From Rhodopseudomonas palustris (GTDB taxonomy: Bacteria > Pseudomonadota > Alphaproteobacteria > Rhizobiales > Xanthobacteraceae): 64,000 bases of DNA. The stretch lies in contig NZ_QYYD01000009.1 in assembly GCF_003591005.1 (NCBI RefSeq), positions 62,001 through 126,000 of the forward strand. Reading direction: 5' to 3'. The translations under genes were made by a program, and so were the position numbers. Below are positions 25,030 through 33,903 of the stretch, piece by piece. The first letter of the stretch is position 1, and the number at the start of each line of letters is the position of its first letter. Below the pieces are notes generated by a model, which did no database searches, was not told the DNA's origin, and saw only the letters and a program-made list of their open reading frames with translations.

Positions 25030-26112
25030 ATGCTCCCCGGAATCCGGTTTCTGTTTGCGGCGGTTGCGCTGGCGGTCTCGATGCTGGTGTTCGGGCTCGG
25101 CGCTGCGGCCCTGCTGCGCGCCTCCCACGAGCAATTCGCCAATGTCATGACGGTGCGCCCGGCCCCGGTCCTGCTTGCGGCCCGTCCCGCCGAACCGCCG
25201 ATGCCGACGCTGAGCATGCTGCGCGTCGAGCCGACGAACGACCCGCAAGCGCCGGCTGCTGTATCGACAGCTCCTGCGGCGGAATCGGCGACACCTGCGC
25301 AAGATCCGATCTCGCTCAATGCGCAGCCGGCAGTGCGCCATGACGAGTCAACGCCGCCGGCTCAGACATCTGAAGCAGTGCCGAACGCTGCCGCGCCGGA
25401 GCCTGTCGCAACCGCTCCCTCCGCGGCGCCGGCCGTTGCGGACAAGCCTTCGCAGCAGTCCAGCGCGACCCTGCCGACGGCCGCCGCCGTGGAGCTGCCG
25501 TCTGCAGAGCCCACGAAGTCCGATCGGGCGGCGCCGGACACTGCGACCGAGCCAGCTCCTGCTGGCGCAACAGTGCCCAGCGCAGCGCCCTCCGCCAATG
25601 CGACGCCCGCCCAGACCGCTGCTACGTCTGAGCCACGCAAGCCTGACGACACTCCGGCGGAGGCTGCGAAGCTGGCGCCTGTCGCACAAAACGAACAGTC
25701 CGATCAGCCAGCGGCTGGTGCGACGGCCGTGCCGGCTGGAACAGAGGCGGCAAAGAGCGAGAGCGGCGAGGCACTGCCTGAGGTAGCTGCCTTGACCGGC
25801 CCGATCCCGACGCCGCGGCGCGATCCGCGGGGACCGGCCAAGCCGGCCACCAGCAGCTCGGATCAGCCAAGCTCTTCAGAGACGGCGCTGGAGCAGGCGG
25901 TGCAGCCCGACGCACCGGAAACGACATCTTCGATCACGTCGCCGAAGCAGAAGGCCGAGACGCCGTCCGCGACCAGACCGAAGGCCGCCAAGCGGCCGCA
26001 GGCGAAACGCAAGGTCAAACGCCGCCGCCAATCAGAAGTGCGCAGGCCAGCTCCGGTTTTTGCACGGCCGGCGATGGCGCCGATGTCGCCGTTCGGCTTT
26101 CCGCCGACCTGA
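25030..26112 (+). CDS. Membrane-anchored Ala/Pro-rich protein, unknown function
   Basis: A 360-residue protein with one N-terminal membrane segment (about residues 5-30), then about 280 residues of low-complexity Ala/Pro/Thr/Ser/Glu-rich, presumably disordered sequence, and a strongly basic tail (RPKAAKRPQAKRKVKRRR) ending in a hydrophobic Pro/Met patch. The start is set at ATG 25030, directly before the membrane segment; the frame is open from 24895. Topology is probably cytoplasmic N-terminus with a long periplasmic arm, whose basic end could bind peptidoglycan or nucleic acid (speculative). No family recognised. Codon-position bias supports coding. Confidence 0.6.
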   Translation: MLPGIRFLFAAVALAVSMLVFGLGAAALLRASHEQFANVMTVRPAPVLLAARPAEPPMPTLSMLRVEPTNDPQAPAAVSTAPAAESATPAQDPISLNAQPAVRHDESTPPAQTSEAVPNAAAPEPVATAPSAAPAVADKPSQQSSATLPTAAAVELPSAEPTKSDRAAPDTATEPAPAGATVPSAAPSANATPAQTAATSEPRKPDDTPAEAAKLAPVAQNEQSDQPAAGATAVPAGTEAAKSESGEALPEVAALTGPIPTPRRDPRGPAKPATSSSDQPSSSETALEQAVQPDAPETTSSITSPKQKAETPSATRPKAAKRPQAKRKVKRRRQSEVRRPAPVFARPAMAPMSPFGFPPT

Positions 26113-26127
26113 GGACGCGTTCTCTAA

Positions 26128-26985
26128 CTAAGCGGGCCCGACCGCAATCGGCGGACCGTCGGCCGCTCCCCACTCCGACCAGGAACCGTCATACAGCGCG
26201 CTGCCGCGGACGCCGAGCCGGTACAGCGCCAGCGTCAGCACGGCGGCCGAGACGCCGGAGCCGCAGCTGGTCACAATCGGCTGGTCGAGCGTCACGCCGG
26301 CGCGTTCGAACGCCGCGCGTAGCTCATCAGGGCACTTCATCAGGCCCGTCGAGGCATCGAACAGCTCGTTGTAGGGTACGTTCCGGCTGCCCGGGATATG
26401 CCCTGCGCGCAGCCCCGGGCGGGGCTCCGGGACGCGACCCTCGAAGCGATCGGCGGCACGCGCGTCGATCACCTGCTCGGCCGCGCTGTCGAGATTGGCG
26501 ACCAGCTGCGGCTTGCTGCGCAAGTAGCTTGGATCGAGCGTCGCGGTGAAATTGCCGGGAGCCGGCGAAGGCTTGCCGCTCTCGGTCGGCCGTCCTTCCG
26601 CCTGCCATTTCTTCAAACCGCCGTCGAGAATGCGGACGTTGTCGTAACCGAACGACAGAAACATCCACCATGCGCGCGGCGCCGCGACCCAGCCGCCGGC
26701 GTCGTAGATCACGACGGTGTCGCCCGTGGAGACGCCCATCGCGGCGACATCACGCGCGAACTGCGCGCCGTCCGGATACATATGCGGCAGCGGATTGCTG
26801 GCGTCGCAGACGTCCTCGACGTCGAAGTATACCGCCCCGGGGATGTGGGCGGCGAGATAATCGTCGCCTGGCCGTGGCATCACCCCTGGCATCTTGAACG
26901 ACGCGTCCAGCACCTTAATGGAGGGATCGCCCAGCCGCGCCGCGAGCCATTCGGTCGACACCAGCGGATCGGTAAAATCGGTCAT
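26128..26985 (-). CDS. sseA: 3-mercaptopyruvate sulfurtransferase
   Basis: A 285-residue protein of two rhodanese domains; the C-terminal one is catalytic, with Cys241 in the loop CGSGVSA, the type linked to 3-mercaptopyruvate sulfurtransferases rather than thiosulfate rhodaneses. It transfers sulfane sulfur from 3-mercaptopyruvate to thiols or cyanide in the cytosol. The N-terminal domain keeps the fold (DDYLAAHIPGAVYFD) but no active Cys. Another small rhodanese lies just downstream, separated by a palindromic repeat. Confidence 0.9.
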   Translation of the reverse strand: MTDFTDPLVSTEWLAARLGDPSIKVLDASFKMPGVMPRPGDDYLAAHIPGAVYFDVEDVCDASNPLPHMYPDGAQFARDVAAMGVSTGDTVVIYDAGGWVAAPRAWWMFLSFGYDNVRILDGGLKKWQAEGRPTESGKPSPAPGNFTATLDPSYLRSKPQLVANLDSAAEQVIDARAADRFEGRVPEPRPGLRAGHIPGSRNVPYNELFDASTGLMKCPDELRAAFERAGVTLDQPIVTSCGSGVSAAVLTLALYRLGVRGSALYDGSWSEWGAADGPPIAVGPA

Positions 26986-27021
26986 GGATAACCTCGGATG
27001 CGATCAAAGACCAACTTGGCT

Positions 27022-27098
27022 CGTCATTGCGAGAAGCAGCGACGAACAGTCCAGCACCGAACACGAAGCTGGATTGCTTCGCTTCGCTCGCAATGACG
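27022..27098. repeat. Palindromic repeat (CGTCATTGCGAG type), copy 1
   Basis: Starts CGTCATTGCGAG and ends CTCGCAATGACG, with inner GGATTGCTTCGCTTCG. A second, longer copy is at 51217-51334. This type is very common between genes in Bradyrhizobium-like genomes (general knowledge). Confidence 0.8.
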
Positions 27099-27170
27099 TT
27101 GGAAGCAAGTGCCTCGATAGTCCGTGGACCGGAGCACTATGGATAGGACACCCGCCCAGACCCTTGCCGA

Positions 27171-27587
27171 TCACTTCTTCTTCGGCATCCATGCCTCCAC
27201 CGGCCCGCCGGCGTCACGCCAGGCGCCGAACCCGCCGTCGATATGGGCCACCGGCTTGAGGCCCATGTCATGCGCGGTCTTGGCGGCCAGCGCCGAGCGC
27301 AGGCCGCCGGCGCAGTAGAACACGAATTTCTTGTCCTGCTGGAAGATCGGTTTGGCGTAAGGGCTTTGCGGATCGATCCAGAATTCCAGCATGCCGCGCG
27401 TGCAGGAAAACGATCCGGGGATCTTGCCGTCACGCTCGATCTCGCGCGGATCGCGGATGTCGACGATCACCACGTCCTCGGCGCCCGAATTGTGGAGCGC
27501 GATCGCGTCGGCGGTGGTCAGCGTCTCGATCGTGGCGTTGGCCTCGTCGACCATGGCCTTGATGCCGCGGGTGATGGTCTGGGGCAT
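27171..27587 (-). CDS. Single-domain rhodanese-like sulfurtransferase
   Basis: A 138-residue protein with one rhodanese domain (about 20-130). The active-site loop is CAGGLRS with Cys92, preceded by VVIVDIRDPREIERDGKIPGS typical of the fold. It probably moves sulfane sulfur in the cytoplasm; substrate unknown. It is transcribed in the same direction as the upstream sseA gene but a 184-base gap with a palindromic repeat lies between, so co-transcription is uncertain. Confidence 0.88.
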   Translation of the reverse strand: MPQTITRGIKAMVDEANATIETLTTADAIALHNSGAEDVVIVDIRDPREIERDGKIPGSFSCTRGMLEFWIDPQSPYAKPIFQQDKKFVFYCAGGLRSALAAKTAHDMGLKPVAHIDGGFGAWRDAGGPVEAWMPKKK

Positions 27588-27674
27588 GGTTCTTCCCTGT
27601 CAGTTTCTTGTCTTATCGCTGGGTCATCCCGCGGCGCGCGCTTCGCGAGTCCGCAATGACGGCGCAATGCTGCC

Positions 27675-28850
27675 TCACCGCACCAACTCGCGCATCGCGC
27701 CTTCGAGGCCCTCGATCGTGATCGGATACATCCGCTCGGAGAACAGGCGGCGAATGATCGTGGTCGATTCCGAATAGTCCCAATGCCGCTGCGCCACCGG
27801 GTTGAGCCACACCGCATGCGGATAGGTGCGCAGCACGCGGTCGAGCCAGACCGAGCCGGCCTCCTCGTTGACGTGCTCGACCGAGCCGCCCGGCACCATG
27901 ATTTCATATGGGCTCATCGAGGCGTCGCCGACGAACACAACCTTGTAGTCGTGCGGGAACTTGTGCAGCACGTCCCAGGTCGGGGTGCGGTCGGTGAAGC
28001 GGCGCTTGTTCTGCTTCCAGACTCCCTCATAGAGGCAGTTGTGGAAGTAGAAGTACTCCATGTGCTTGAACTCGCTCTTCGCCGCCGAGAACAGCTCCTC
28101 GACCTGCGCGATATGCGAATCCATCGACCCGCCGATGTCGAAGAACACCAGCACCTTGACGGCGTTGCGCCGCTCCGGCCGCATATGAACGTCAAGATAG
28201 CCGTGATTGGCGGTCTCGCGGATCGTGGTGTCGAGATCGAGTTCGTCGGGCGCGCCGGTGCGGGCGAACTTGCGTAGCCGGCGCAGCGCAACCTTGATGT
28301 TGCGGATGCCGAGTTCGACATTGCCGTCGAGATCCTTGAACTCGCGCTTGTCCCAGACTTTGACGGCGCGCTGGTGGCGGCTCTTCTCCTGGCCGATCCG
28401 CACGCCTTCCGGATTGTAGCCCTCGGCCCCGAACGGCGACGTGCCGGCGGTGCCGATCCATTTGTTGCCGCCCTGATGGCGCTTCTTCTGCTCCTCGAGG
28501 CGCTTCTTCAGCGTCTCCATGAGCTTGTCCCAGCCCATCGCCTCGATCTGCTTTTTCTCTTCCTCGGTGAGATACTTCTCGGCCAGCTTCTTCAGCCACT
28601 CGGCCGGGATCTCAGCCTTCTCCATCGCGTCGAGGAGGTTTTCCAAGCCCTTGAAGGTGGCCCCGAACACCCGGTCGAACTTGTCGAGGTTGCGCTCGTC
28701 TTTGACCAGGGCGGCCCGCGACAAATAGTAAAAATTCTCTACGCTCTGATCCGCGAGGTCGGCGTCGAGCGCCGCCATCAAGGTCAGATATTCGCGGAGA
28801 GTGACCGGCACCTGGGCGTCGCGCAGCGACGTGAAGAACTGAAGGAACAT
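27675..28850 (-). CDS. CoxE-like VWA domain protein
   Basis: A 391-residue protein of the CoxE/VWA family: an N-terminal helical part (VPVTLREYLTLMAALDADL...), a charged Lys/Glu-rich middle and a C-terminal VWA domain. The metal-site motif reads DIGGSMDS, so the first Ser of the usual DxSxS is Gly. CoxE-type proteins work with MoxR AAA+ ATPases in metallo-enzyme maturation; a MoxR gene lies 2.6 kb away on the other strand at 31441, with a diguanylate cyclase between. In related genomes this pair is often adjacent, so the split arrangement here may be local. Cytoplasmic. Confidence 0.85.
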   Translation of the reverse strand: MFLQFFTSLRDAQVPVTLREYLTLMAALDADLADQSVENFYYLSRAALVKDERNLDKFDRVFGATFKGLENLLDAMEKAEIPAEWLKKLAEKYLTEEEKKQIEAMGWDKLMETLKKRLEEQKKRHQGGNKWIGTAGTSPFGAEGYNPEGVRIGQEKSRHQRAVKVWDKREFKDLDGNVELGIRNIKVALRRLRKFARTGAPDELDLDTTIRETANHGYLDVHMRPERRNAVKVLVFFDIGGSMDSHIAQVEELFSAAKSEFKHMEYFYFHNCLYEGVWKQNKRRFTDRTPTWDVLHKFPHDYKVVFVGDASMSPYEIMVPGGSVEHVNEEAGSVWLDRVLRTYPHAVWLNPVAQRHWDYSESTTIIRRLFSERMYPITIEGLEGAMRELVR

Positions 28851-29017
28851 GAACGACAGATTGCCCGAGTGGTGCCGGGCGTCAAGGGTACAGGCCGGGC
28901 CGCCGGCTGTTGAAAACAGTCGGCGGAACCCGGAATGCCGTCAAACGGAACAATCCGATTATGGGTTGGGTAAGTAAAGCTGTGCAGGTGTGGAGGCGCA
29001 GATAACCCGACGCGCCG

Positions 29018-30979
29018 ATGAACGCCCGCAACACCAGATCGCCGAGTTTGACCGGTCGGCTGACGACGCCGATTCTGGTCGTGACCCTTTTCGTGCTCGC
29101 CCTGAGCGCCTGCGTTCTCGGCCTCGTTGTCTGGAAAGGCTACGAAGCCCGACAGAACGCCATCGCGCAAAGCGAGACCGAGTTGCGAAATCTGGCACAC
29201 TCGCTGGCGGAACACGCCTCGCACACGTTTCAGACCATCGACATCGCGATCGACGATGTTGTCACGTCCGTGCGCCAGCAGACCCTTCCTGACCGCCAGA
29301 AATTCGATGCCCGGCTGCGCGAAATTGTCGACAAGCTCGATCAGATCAGTGACCTGATGATTCTCGACCGCGACGGCGATCTTCGCTACGCCTCACTGGC
29401 ATCGCCGCCTTCGTTCAACAACGCAGATCGAGAGTACTTCATTCATCATCGCGACAGCGCGGCCAAGGCACTGCAAATCACCGGGCCGATCCTGTCGCGA
29501 CATTCAGGGCGGCCGATCATCGCATTGACGCGGCGTATCGACAACGCCGACGGCAGCTTCGGCGGCGTCGTGCTCGCGACCATCGAACGCGACTATTTCA
29601 CCGCCTTCTACAAAACTCTCGATCTCGGCCGCGACGGGGCGATCACGCTCGCCGCAGACGACGGCAGGGTCATGATCCGCTGGCCGGCCGCAATGGAAGG
29701 CAGGGACCTCGCCAATTCCGTGCTGCTCCGCGAATTGCTTCCGCACAGCCCGAAAGGCTACAGCCTGGAGCAGTCCCCGTTCGACGGCCTGGTCAAGTAC
29801 TACGCCTATGAACGCGTGCAGCGCTATCCACTGGTGGTGACGGTGGCCCGCACCGAAGACTCGGTCTTGGCCCGATGGCGGGAAGGCGTCCGGTCGGATA
29901 CGGTGGTCGCCACCGCGATGCTCGCCTGTATCGTGCTGTTAGCTGCCGTGCTCGCCGGGCAATTGCGCAACCGCCAGCGTTTCGATGCAATTCTGCGTGA
30001 GCGCGACGCCCGCCACCGCCTGATCGACGCCAATATCGCCGACGTCGTCGTGTTACTCGACGACCACGGCGTTGTGAGTTTCGTCTCGGAATCCGCCGAG
30101 GGGGTGCTCGGCTTCACTCCCGACGAGATGGTCGGCCGTCCTTGCATGGACATGCTGTATCCGGACGATGTCGCCGGCCTGCGCGCGATGGGCAAGCATC
30201 TCGCGAATTCCCGCGACGGGCTGCGGGCCGAATTCCGCATGGAGCGCACCGATGGCACGCTGATCTGGCTGGAGGCGAATTTCCGCTTCACGCGTCAGAA
30301 CGGCAGACCGGGTAACCATATCGTCTGCACGCTGCGCGACGTCACGCGTCGCAAGGCGGTTGAAGACGAGGTCGATGCGCTGAATTGCCGCCTGACGGAA
30401 CTGGCCCGGACTGACGGCCTGACGGGTTTGCCGAACCGCCGCGCCCACGAGGAGTTCCTCGAGGCTGCGTTCAAGACCAGTCTTCAGCTGTCGGTGGTGA
30501 TGATCGACGTCGACTACTTCAAAGGCTTCAACGACTGTCTGGGCCATCAGGCGGGCGACCAGGGTCTAAAACTGATCGGTTCACTGCTGGCAGCCGCGGC
30601 CGCCGAATCCGGCGGCCACGCGGCCCGCTATGGCGGCGAGGAATTCGCCATCGTGCTCCCCGGCAGCGATATCGAAGCCGCGATGCGTCTGGCCCAACAA
30701 GTTCGCCGCGCGGTTCGTCAGTTGGGCCTCGCAAATCCCGCCTCTCCTGCCGGTTATCTGACCGTCAGCATCGGCGTAGCCAGCCGGACCGCCGCGATGA
30801 ACGACCCAGCGAAGCTGGTCCGCGACGCCGACATGGCATTGTATCAAGCCAAGCGCAGCGGGCGGAATCGCAGCATCGCGGCGGTCGTCCAGGTAGACGA
30901 TGCGACTCCGCTGGTTCCGGACGAAGCTCCAGGCCCGACGACGACGACGAGCCCGCGCGGTCAAGTTCCAAACGCCTAG
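29018..30979 (+). CDS. Diguanylate cyclase: Cache, PAS and GGDEF domains
   Basis: A 653-residue membrane-bound signalling protein: first membrane segment about 18-39, periplasmic Cache sensor (about 42-295), second segment about 300-322, PAS domain (about 335-455) and C-terminal GGDEF domain (about 462-625). The catalytic loop is RYGGEEF (GGEEF at 539-543), so c-di-GMP synthesis is likely. The RxxD inhibitory I-site expected just before it reads ESGG, so product inhibition by that site is absent. No EAL domain. ATG 29018 has no strong ribosome site. Ligand of the Cache domain unknown. Confidence 0.92.
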   Translation: MNARNTRSPSLTGRLTTPILVVTLFVLALSACVLGLVVWKGYEARQNAIAQSETELRNLAHSLAEHASHTFQTIDIAIDDVVTSVRQQTLPDRQKFDARLREIVDKLDQISDLMILDRDGDLRYASLASPPSFNNADREYFIHHRDSAAKALQITGPILSRHSGRPIIALTRRIDNADGSFGGVVLATIERDYFTAFYKTLDLGRDGAITLAADDGRVMIRWPAAMEGRDLANSVLLRELLPHSPKGYSLEQSPFDGLVKYYAYERVQRYPLVVTVARTEDSVLARWREGVRSDTVVATAMLACIVLLAAVLAGQLRNRQRFDAILRERDARHRLIDANIADVVVLLDDHGVVSFVSESAEGVLGFTPDEMVGRPCMDMLYPDDVAGLRAMGKHLANSRDGLRAEFRMERTDGTLIWLEANFRFTRQNGRPGNHIVCTLRDVTRRKAVEDEVDALNCRLTELARTDGLTGLPNRRAHEEFLEAAFKTSLQLSVVMIDVDYFKGFNDCLGHQAGDQGLKLIGSLLAAAAAESGGHAARYGGEEFAIVLPGSDIEAAMRLAQQVRRAVRQLGLANPASPAGYLTVSIGVASRTAAMNDPAKLVRDADMALYQAKRSGRNRSIAAVVQVDDATPLVPDEAPGPTTTTSPRGQVPNA

Positions 30980-31057
30980 ACCCTGCGGGCTGGTTTCCCG
31001 TAAAGTCGGCGTGCTGCGGCGCATTGCCCGCATGCTCAGGATCGAGGGGGATCTTCC

Positions 31058-31312
31058 ATGGGTATCGATTCCATCATCATTTGGCTTCTGGTGGGCGCAA
31101 TCGCCGGCTGGCTGGCAGGCCTATTGGTGCGCGGTGGCGGCTTCGGGCTGATCGGCAATATGGCCGTCGGCATTGTCGGCGCCGTCGTTGCCGGGTGGCT
31201 GCTGCCGTTCCTCGGCGTCTCACTCGGCACCGGCATCTTTCGGGCGATCATCAACGCCGCCATCGGCGCAGTGATCGTGCTGGTGCTGCTGGCCATGATC
31301 CGCAGAGCCTGA
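31058..31312 (+). CDS. GlsB/YeaQ/YmgE family membrane protein
   Basis: An 84-residue inner-membrane protein with three hydrophobic helices and the Gly-rich pattern of the family (IIIWLLVGAIAGWLAGLLVRG, then GNMAVGIVGAVVAGWL), earlier called transglycosylase-associated. Often induced under stress, precise function unknown. GAGGGGG lies about 6 bases before ATG 31058. A hairpin follows the stop. Confidence 0.9.
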   Translation: MGIDSIIIWLLVGAIAGWLAGLLVRGGGFGLIGNMAVGIVGAVVAGWLLPFLGVSLGTGIFRAIINAAIGAVIVLVLLAMIRRA

Positions 31313-31320
31313 TACGCAAG

Positions 31321-31358
31321 CCCCCGGCGCTGCTCTCGTCAGGTCGCAGCGCCGGGGG
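31321..31358 (+). terminator. Hairpin, probable terminator
   Basis: 13-bp stem CCCCCGGCGCTGC/GCAGCGCCGGGGG with a 12-base loop directly after the GlsB-like gene. No clear T-run follows, so termination strength is uncertain. Confidence 0.55.
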
Positions 31359-31440
31359 CGACCACATCCAGGACCCGACAAGCAAACAATAAACAACAAG
31401 AATGGCGCGCGCCGCCTGATCACAGACGAGGCAGAAACGC

Positions 31441-32283
31441 ATGAAGTTCACCGGCACCAAGGACTATGTGGCGACCGACGACCTCAAGGTCGCCGTCAAC
31501 GCGGCGATCGTGCTCGAACGGCCGCTCTTGGTGAAAGGCGAGCCCGGCACCGGCAAGACCGTCTTGGCCGAGGAAGTCGCGCGAGCGCTCGGCGCCCCGC
31601 TGCTGACTTGGCACATCAAGTCCACCACCAAGGCGCAACAGGGCCTGTACGAATACGATGCCGTTTCGCGCCTGCGCGACAGCCAGCTCGGCGATCCGCG
31701 CGTCTCGGACATCAAGAACTACATCAAGCGCGGCAAGCTCTGGGATGCCTTCACGCACGCGCAACGTCCGGTGCTGCTGATCGACGAAATCGACAAGGCC
31801 GACATCGAATTCCCGAACGACCTGCTGCTCGAACTCGACCGGATGGAATTCCACGTCTACGAGACCGGCGAAACCATCCGCGCCGAGAAGCGGCCGATCG
31901 TGGTGATCACTTCGAACAACGAGAAGGAGCTGCCCGACGCCTTCCTGCGCCGTTGCTTCTTCCACTACATCAAGTTCCCCGATGCCGACACGATGCAGGC
32001 CATCGTCGACGTGCACTTCCCCGGCATCAAGCAGCGGCTGGTGGCGGAAGCCCTCAAAATCTTCTTCGAAGTCCGCGATGTGCCAGGCTTGAAGAAGAAG
32101 CCGTCGACCTCCGAACTGCTCGACTGGTTGAAGCTGCTGCTCAACGAGGAAATGACGCCGGAGCAGCTGAAGGAACGCGACCCGCGCAAACTGATCCCGC
32201 CGCTGCACGGCGCGCTCTTGAAGAACGAACAGGACGTTCACCTTTTCGAGCGGCTCGCGTTCCTGAGCCGGCGGGAAGTGTAA
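31441..32283 (+). CDS. MoxR family AAA+ ATPase
   Basis: A 280-residue MoxR-type ATPase. Walker A is GEPGTGKT (33-40), Walker B VLLIDEIDKAD (about 111-121), sensor 1 VITSNN and the arginine-finger region FLRRCFFHYI. These act as chaperone-like factors for assembly of metal- or cofactor-containing enzymes, typically with a VWA partner; the likely partner is the CoxE-like gene at 27675-28850. Length is standard. Cytoplasmic. Confidence 0.92.
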   Translation: MKFTGTKDYVATDDLKVAVNAAIVLERPLLVKGEPGTGKTVLAEEVARALGAPLLTWHIKSTTKAQQGLYEYDAVSRLRDSQLGDPRVSDIKNYIKRGKLWDAFTHAQRPVLLIDEIDKADIEFPNDLLLELDRMEFHVYETGETIRAEKRPIVVITSNNEKELPDAFLRRCFFHYIKFPDADTMQAIVDVHFPGIKQRLVAEALKIFFEVRDVPGLKKKPSTSELLDWLKLLLNEEMTPEQLKERDPRKLIPPLHGALLKNEQDVHLFERLAFLSRREV

Positions 32284-32337
32284 GGGCGGCCGTTGCCCCT
32301 TGCACGGCGCTGCCCTGCAACACTGACTGCCTCTCGA

Positions 32338-32530
32338 CCCGGCATTCCGGGGCACGCGTAGCGCGAACCCGGAATCCACCGTCGGTGCTCGCTTTATTGC
32401 ACAGCCGCTCGGCCTTCGTGCCTCACAGTTAGGACGGGGAGTATCGATTCCGGGCCTGCGCTGCTGCGCGGCGCATCCCGGAATGACGAACGAAATGCTT
32501 GTTACTTATTCCAGTCCCAGTCATTCCGGG
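32338..32530. repeat. Cluster of ATTCCGGG/CCGGAAT palindromes
   Basis: Several half-palindromes (GGCATTCCGGGG, AACCCGGAATCC, GATTCCGGGCC, CCCGGAATGACGAAC, TCATTCCGGGGCG) fill most of the 304-base gap between the MoxR gene and the DUF1963 gene. Same family as 1754-1788. No gene seen in the gap. Confidence 0.6.
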
Positions 32531-32587
32531 GCGCTTGCGCAGCGGGCGCCCGTCGAGTCCGAATTGGTTTGCGCGGTCGCGTAGCCG

Positions 32588-33715
32588 TTACGTGCACTGC
32601 ATCGCGAGCTCGGCCGCGTCCCAGCGCTGCTGTGCGAACGCTTGGCCGCTGAGGAAGTAGTAAAGATAGCCACCGGGCCCCCAATCCACGAAATCCTGGC
32701 CGTTGGTATAACTGTCGAGTTGCAGCAGCAGCCGATAGCCGACGAATGGCTCGTCGAGTGCAAAGTCCTCGTCCTGCAGAAGGTCCGGCCAGCCGAGCAG
32801 CTTGCTGCCGCTCGCGCCGCTCCATGCCTCGGGCATACCGTAGGTGGTCATTTCGCGGCAAAAGCTCTCATAGACGCCTAGATGCTCCCGGTCGGGGAGG
32901 ATCGCGGAGATGATGCTGCTGTTCGGATCGGGTAGATCGAACATCGGCCTGAACAGCAGTTCGGCCCGCGCGAGCTGCATCAGGACCTTCAGCGGCGGCT
33001 CGGCCGGCACGAGGCCGTCCGTATCAGGCCAATGATACACAGCGCCGCCCTGCCCGGTGAGCAAGCAGCCCATCGCGGTGTCGTGATCAGCGAACAACGA
33101 CAACAGGCCGCGATGCGGTAATACCTCGGCGCCCGGCAGGCCTTGCACGTCTGCGCAGTTGATCTGACCGATGAACAGCATCGGCTCGCCCGCCGCGACG
33201 GGCCAGTCCCACCCGGGCGGCGCATAAGGCATTCCGCCGAGGCGTGAACCGTCCACCGGTGCATCCGGTCGTTCAGCTTGCGGCCATAGACCGATAGCGG
33301 GTCGCAAGCAGCGAAGCAGCGCGTCGGTGTGATCGGGCAGGATTTTGCCGAGCCGATGTGCGATCTCCGCCGCCGACAAGGCCGGAGGCGGAGGATTGCG
33401 GATCATCCAGAACGCCGGATGCTCCGGCGGCAACGGCGGCACTTGCGCCGGTAGCGGACCGTCCGGCTGCTCCAAGGCCAGCGTGGCGGCCTTGGCCACG
33501 GTTGGATCTGCATGTTCGAGCAGCCCTCGTAACGACGCCCCGCCTCGGCTGCGCAGGACCTGCACGATCCTGCCTCGCTGTCGGGCTCTCTCTTGAAAGC
33601 GGCGGTTGTAGGCGCCGACGTGCTCGATTTCTTCGTCGCGCGGCAGGCTGTCGAACCATGCGGCGACGAGCGCGGCATCGTCCAATGTTTCGAGATCGGT
33701 CATCGCGGCCCCCAT
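32588..33715 (-). CDS. DUF1963 domain protein
   Basis: A 375-residue soluble protein. The C-terminal two thirds (about 140-370) match the DUF1963/YwqG pattern: SRLGGMPYAPPGWDWPV, MLFIGQINCADV, and the ending HLGVYESF...KLLGWPDLLQ...LLLQLDSY. The N-terminal about 95 residues form a helical, HEAT/DUF2019-like module. ATG 33715 or ATG 33703 could be the start. Divergent from the vanA-type operon. Function unknown. Confidence 0.75.
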   Translation of the reverse strand: MGAAMTDLETLDDAALVAAWFDSLPRDEEIEHVGAYNRRFQERARQRGRIVQVLRSRGGASLRGLLEHADPTVAKAATLALEQPDGPLPAQVPPLPPEHPAFWMIRNPPPPALSAAEIAHRLGKILPDHTDALLRCLRPAIGLWPQAERPDAPVDGSRLGGMPYAPPGWDWPVAAGEPMLFIGQINCADVQGLPGAEVLPHRGLLSLFADHDTAMGCLLTGQGGAVYHWPDTDGLVPAEPPLKVLMQLARAELLFRPMFDLPDPNSSIISAILPDREHLGVYESFCREMTTYGMPEAWSGASGSKLLGWPDLLQDEDFALDEPFVGYRLLLQLDSYTNGQDFVDWGPGGYLYYFLSGQAFAQQRWDAAELAMQCT

Positions 33716-33790
33716 GTTGGAGACGCATCGAACGAGCAGACCGCCCAGCAGGCCAAGTCGGGATGTTCCTTTCGACTGTCGGCTCGTTGA

Positions 33791-33800
33791 TGGTATACAA
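33791..33800. promoter_or_regulatory. Candidate GntR operator, copy 1
   Basis: TGGTATACAA, with the palindromic centre GTATAC, recurs exactly at 33855-33864. Both lie in the 188-base gap between the DUF1963 gene and the vanA-type gene, whose operon encodes a GntR/FCD regulator. Confidence 0.5.
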
Positions 33801-33837
33801 GAATAAGTATCAAACTACCTTTTTAACTGGAACAGAC

Positions 33838-33865
33838 TTGCTGTCCCGCGATTTTGGTATACAAT
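33838..33865 (+). promoter_or_regulatory. Possible promoter of the vanA-type operon, overlapping operator copy 2
   Basis: TTGCTG (33838-33843) and TACAAT (33860-33865) with a 16-bp spacer. The second TGGTATACAA (33855-33864) covers the -10 box, so a repressor bound there would block transcription. Confidence 0.4.
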
Positions 33866-33903
33866 CTGAACTCAGAATAAGAACGACTGTCAGGGAGGCC
33901 GTG

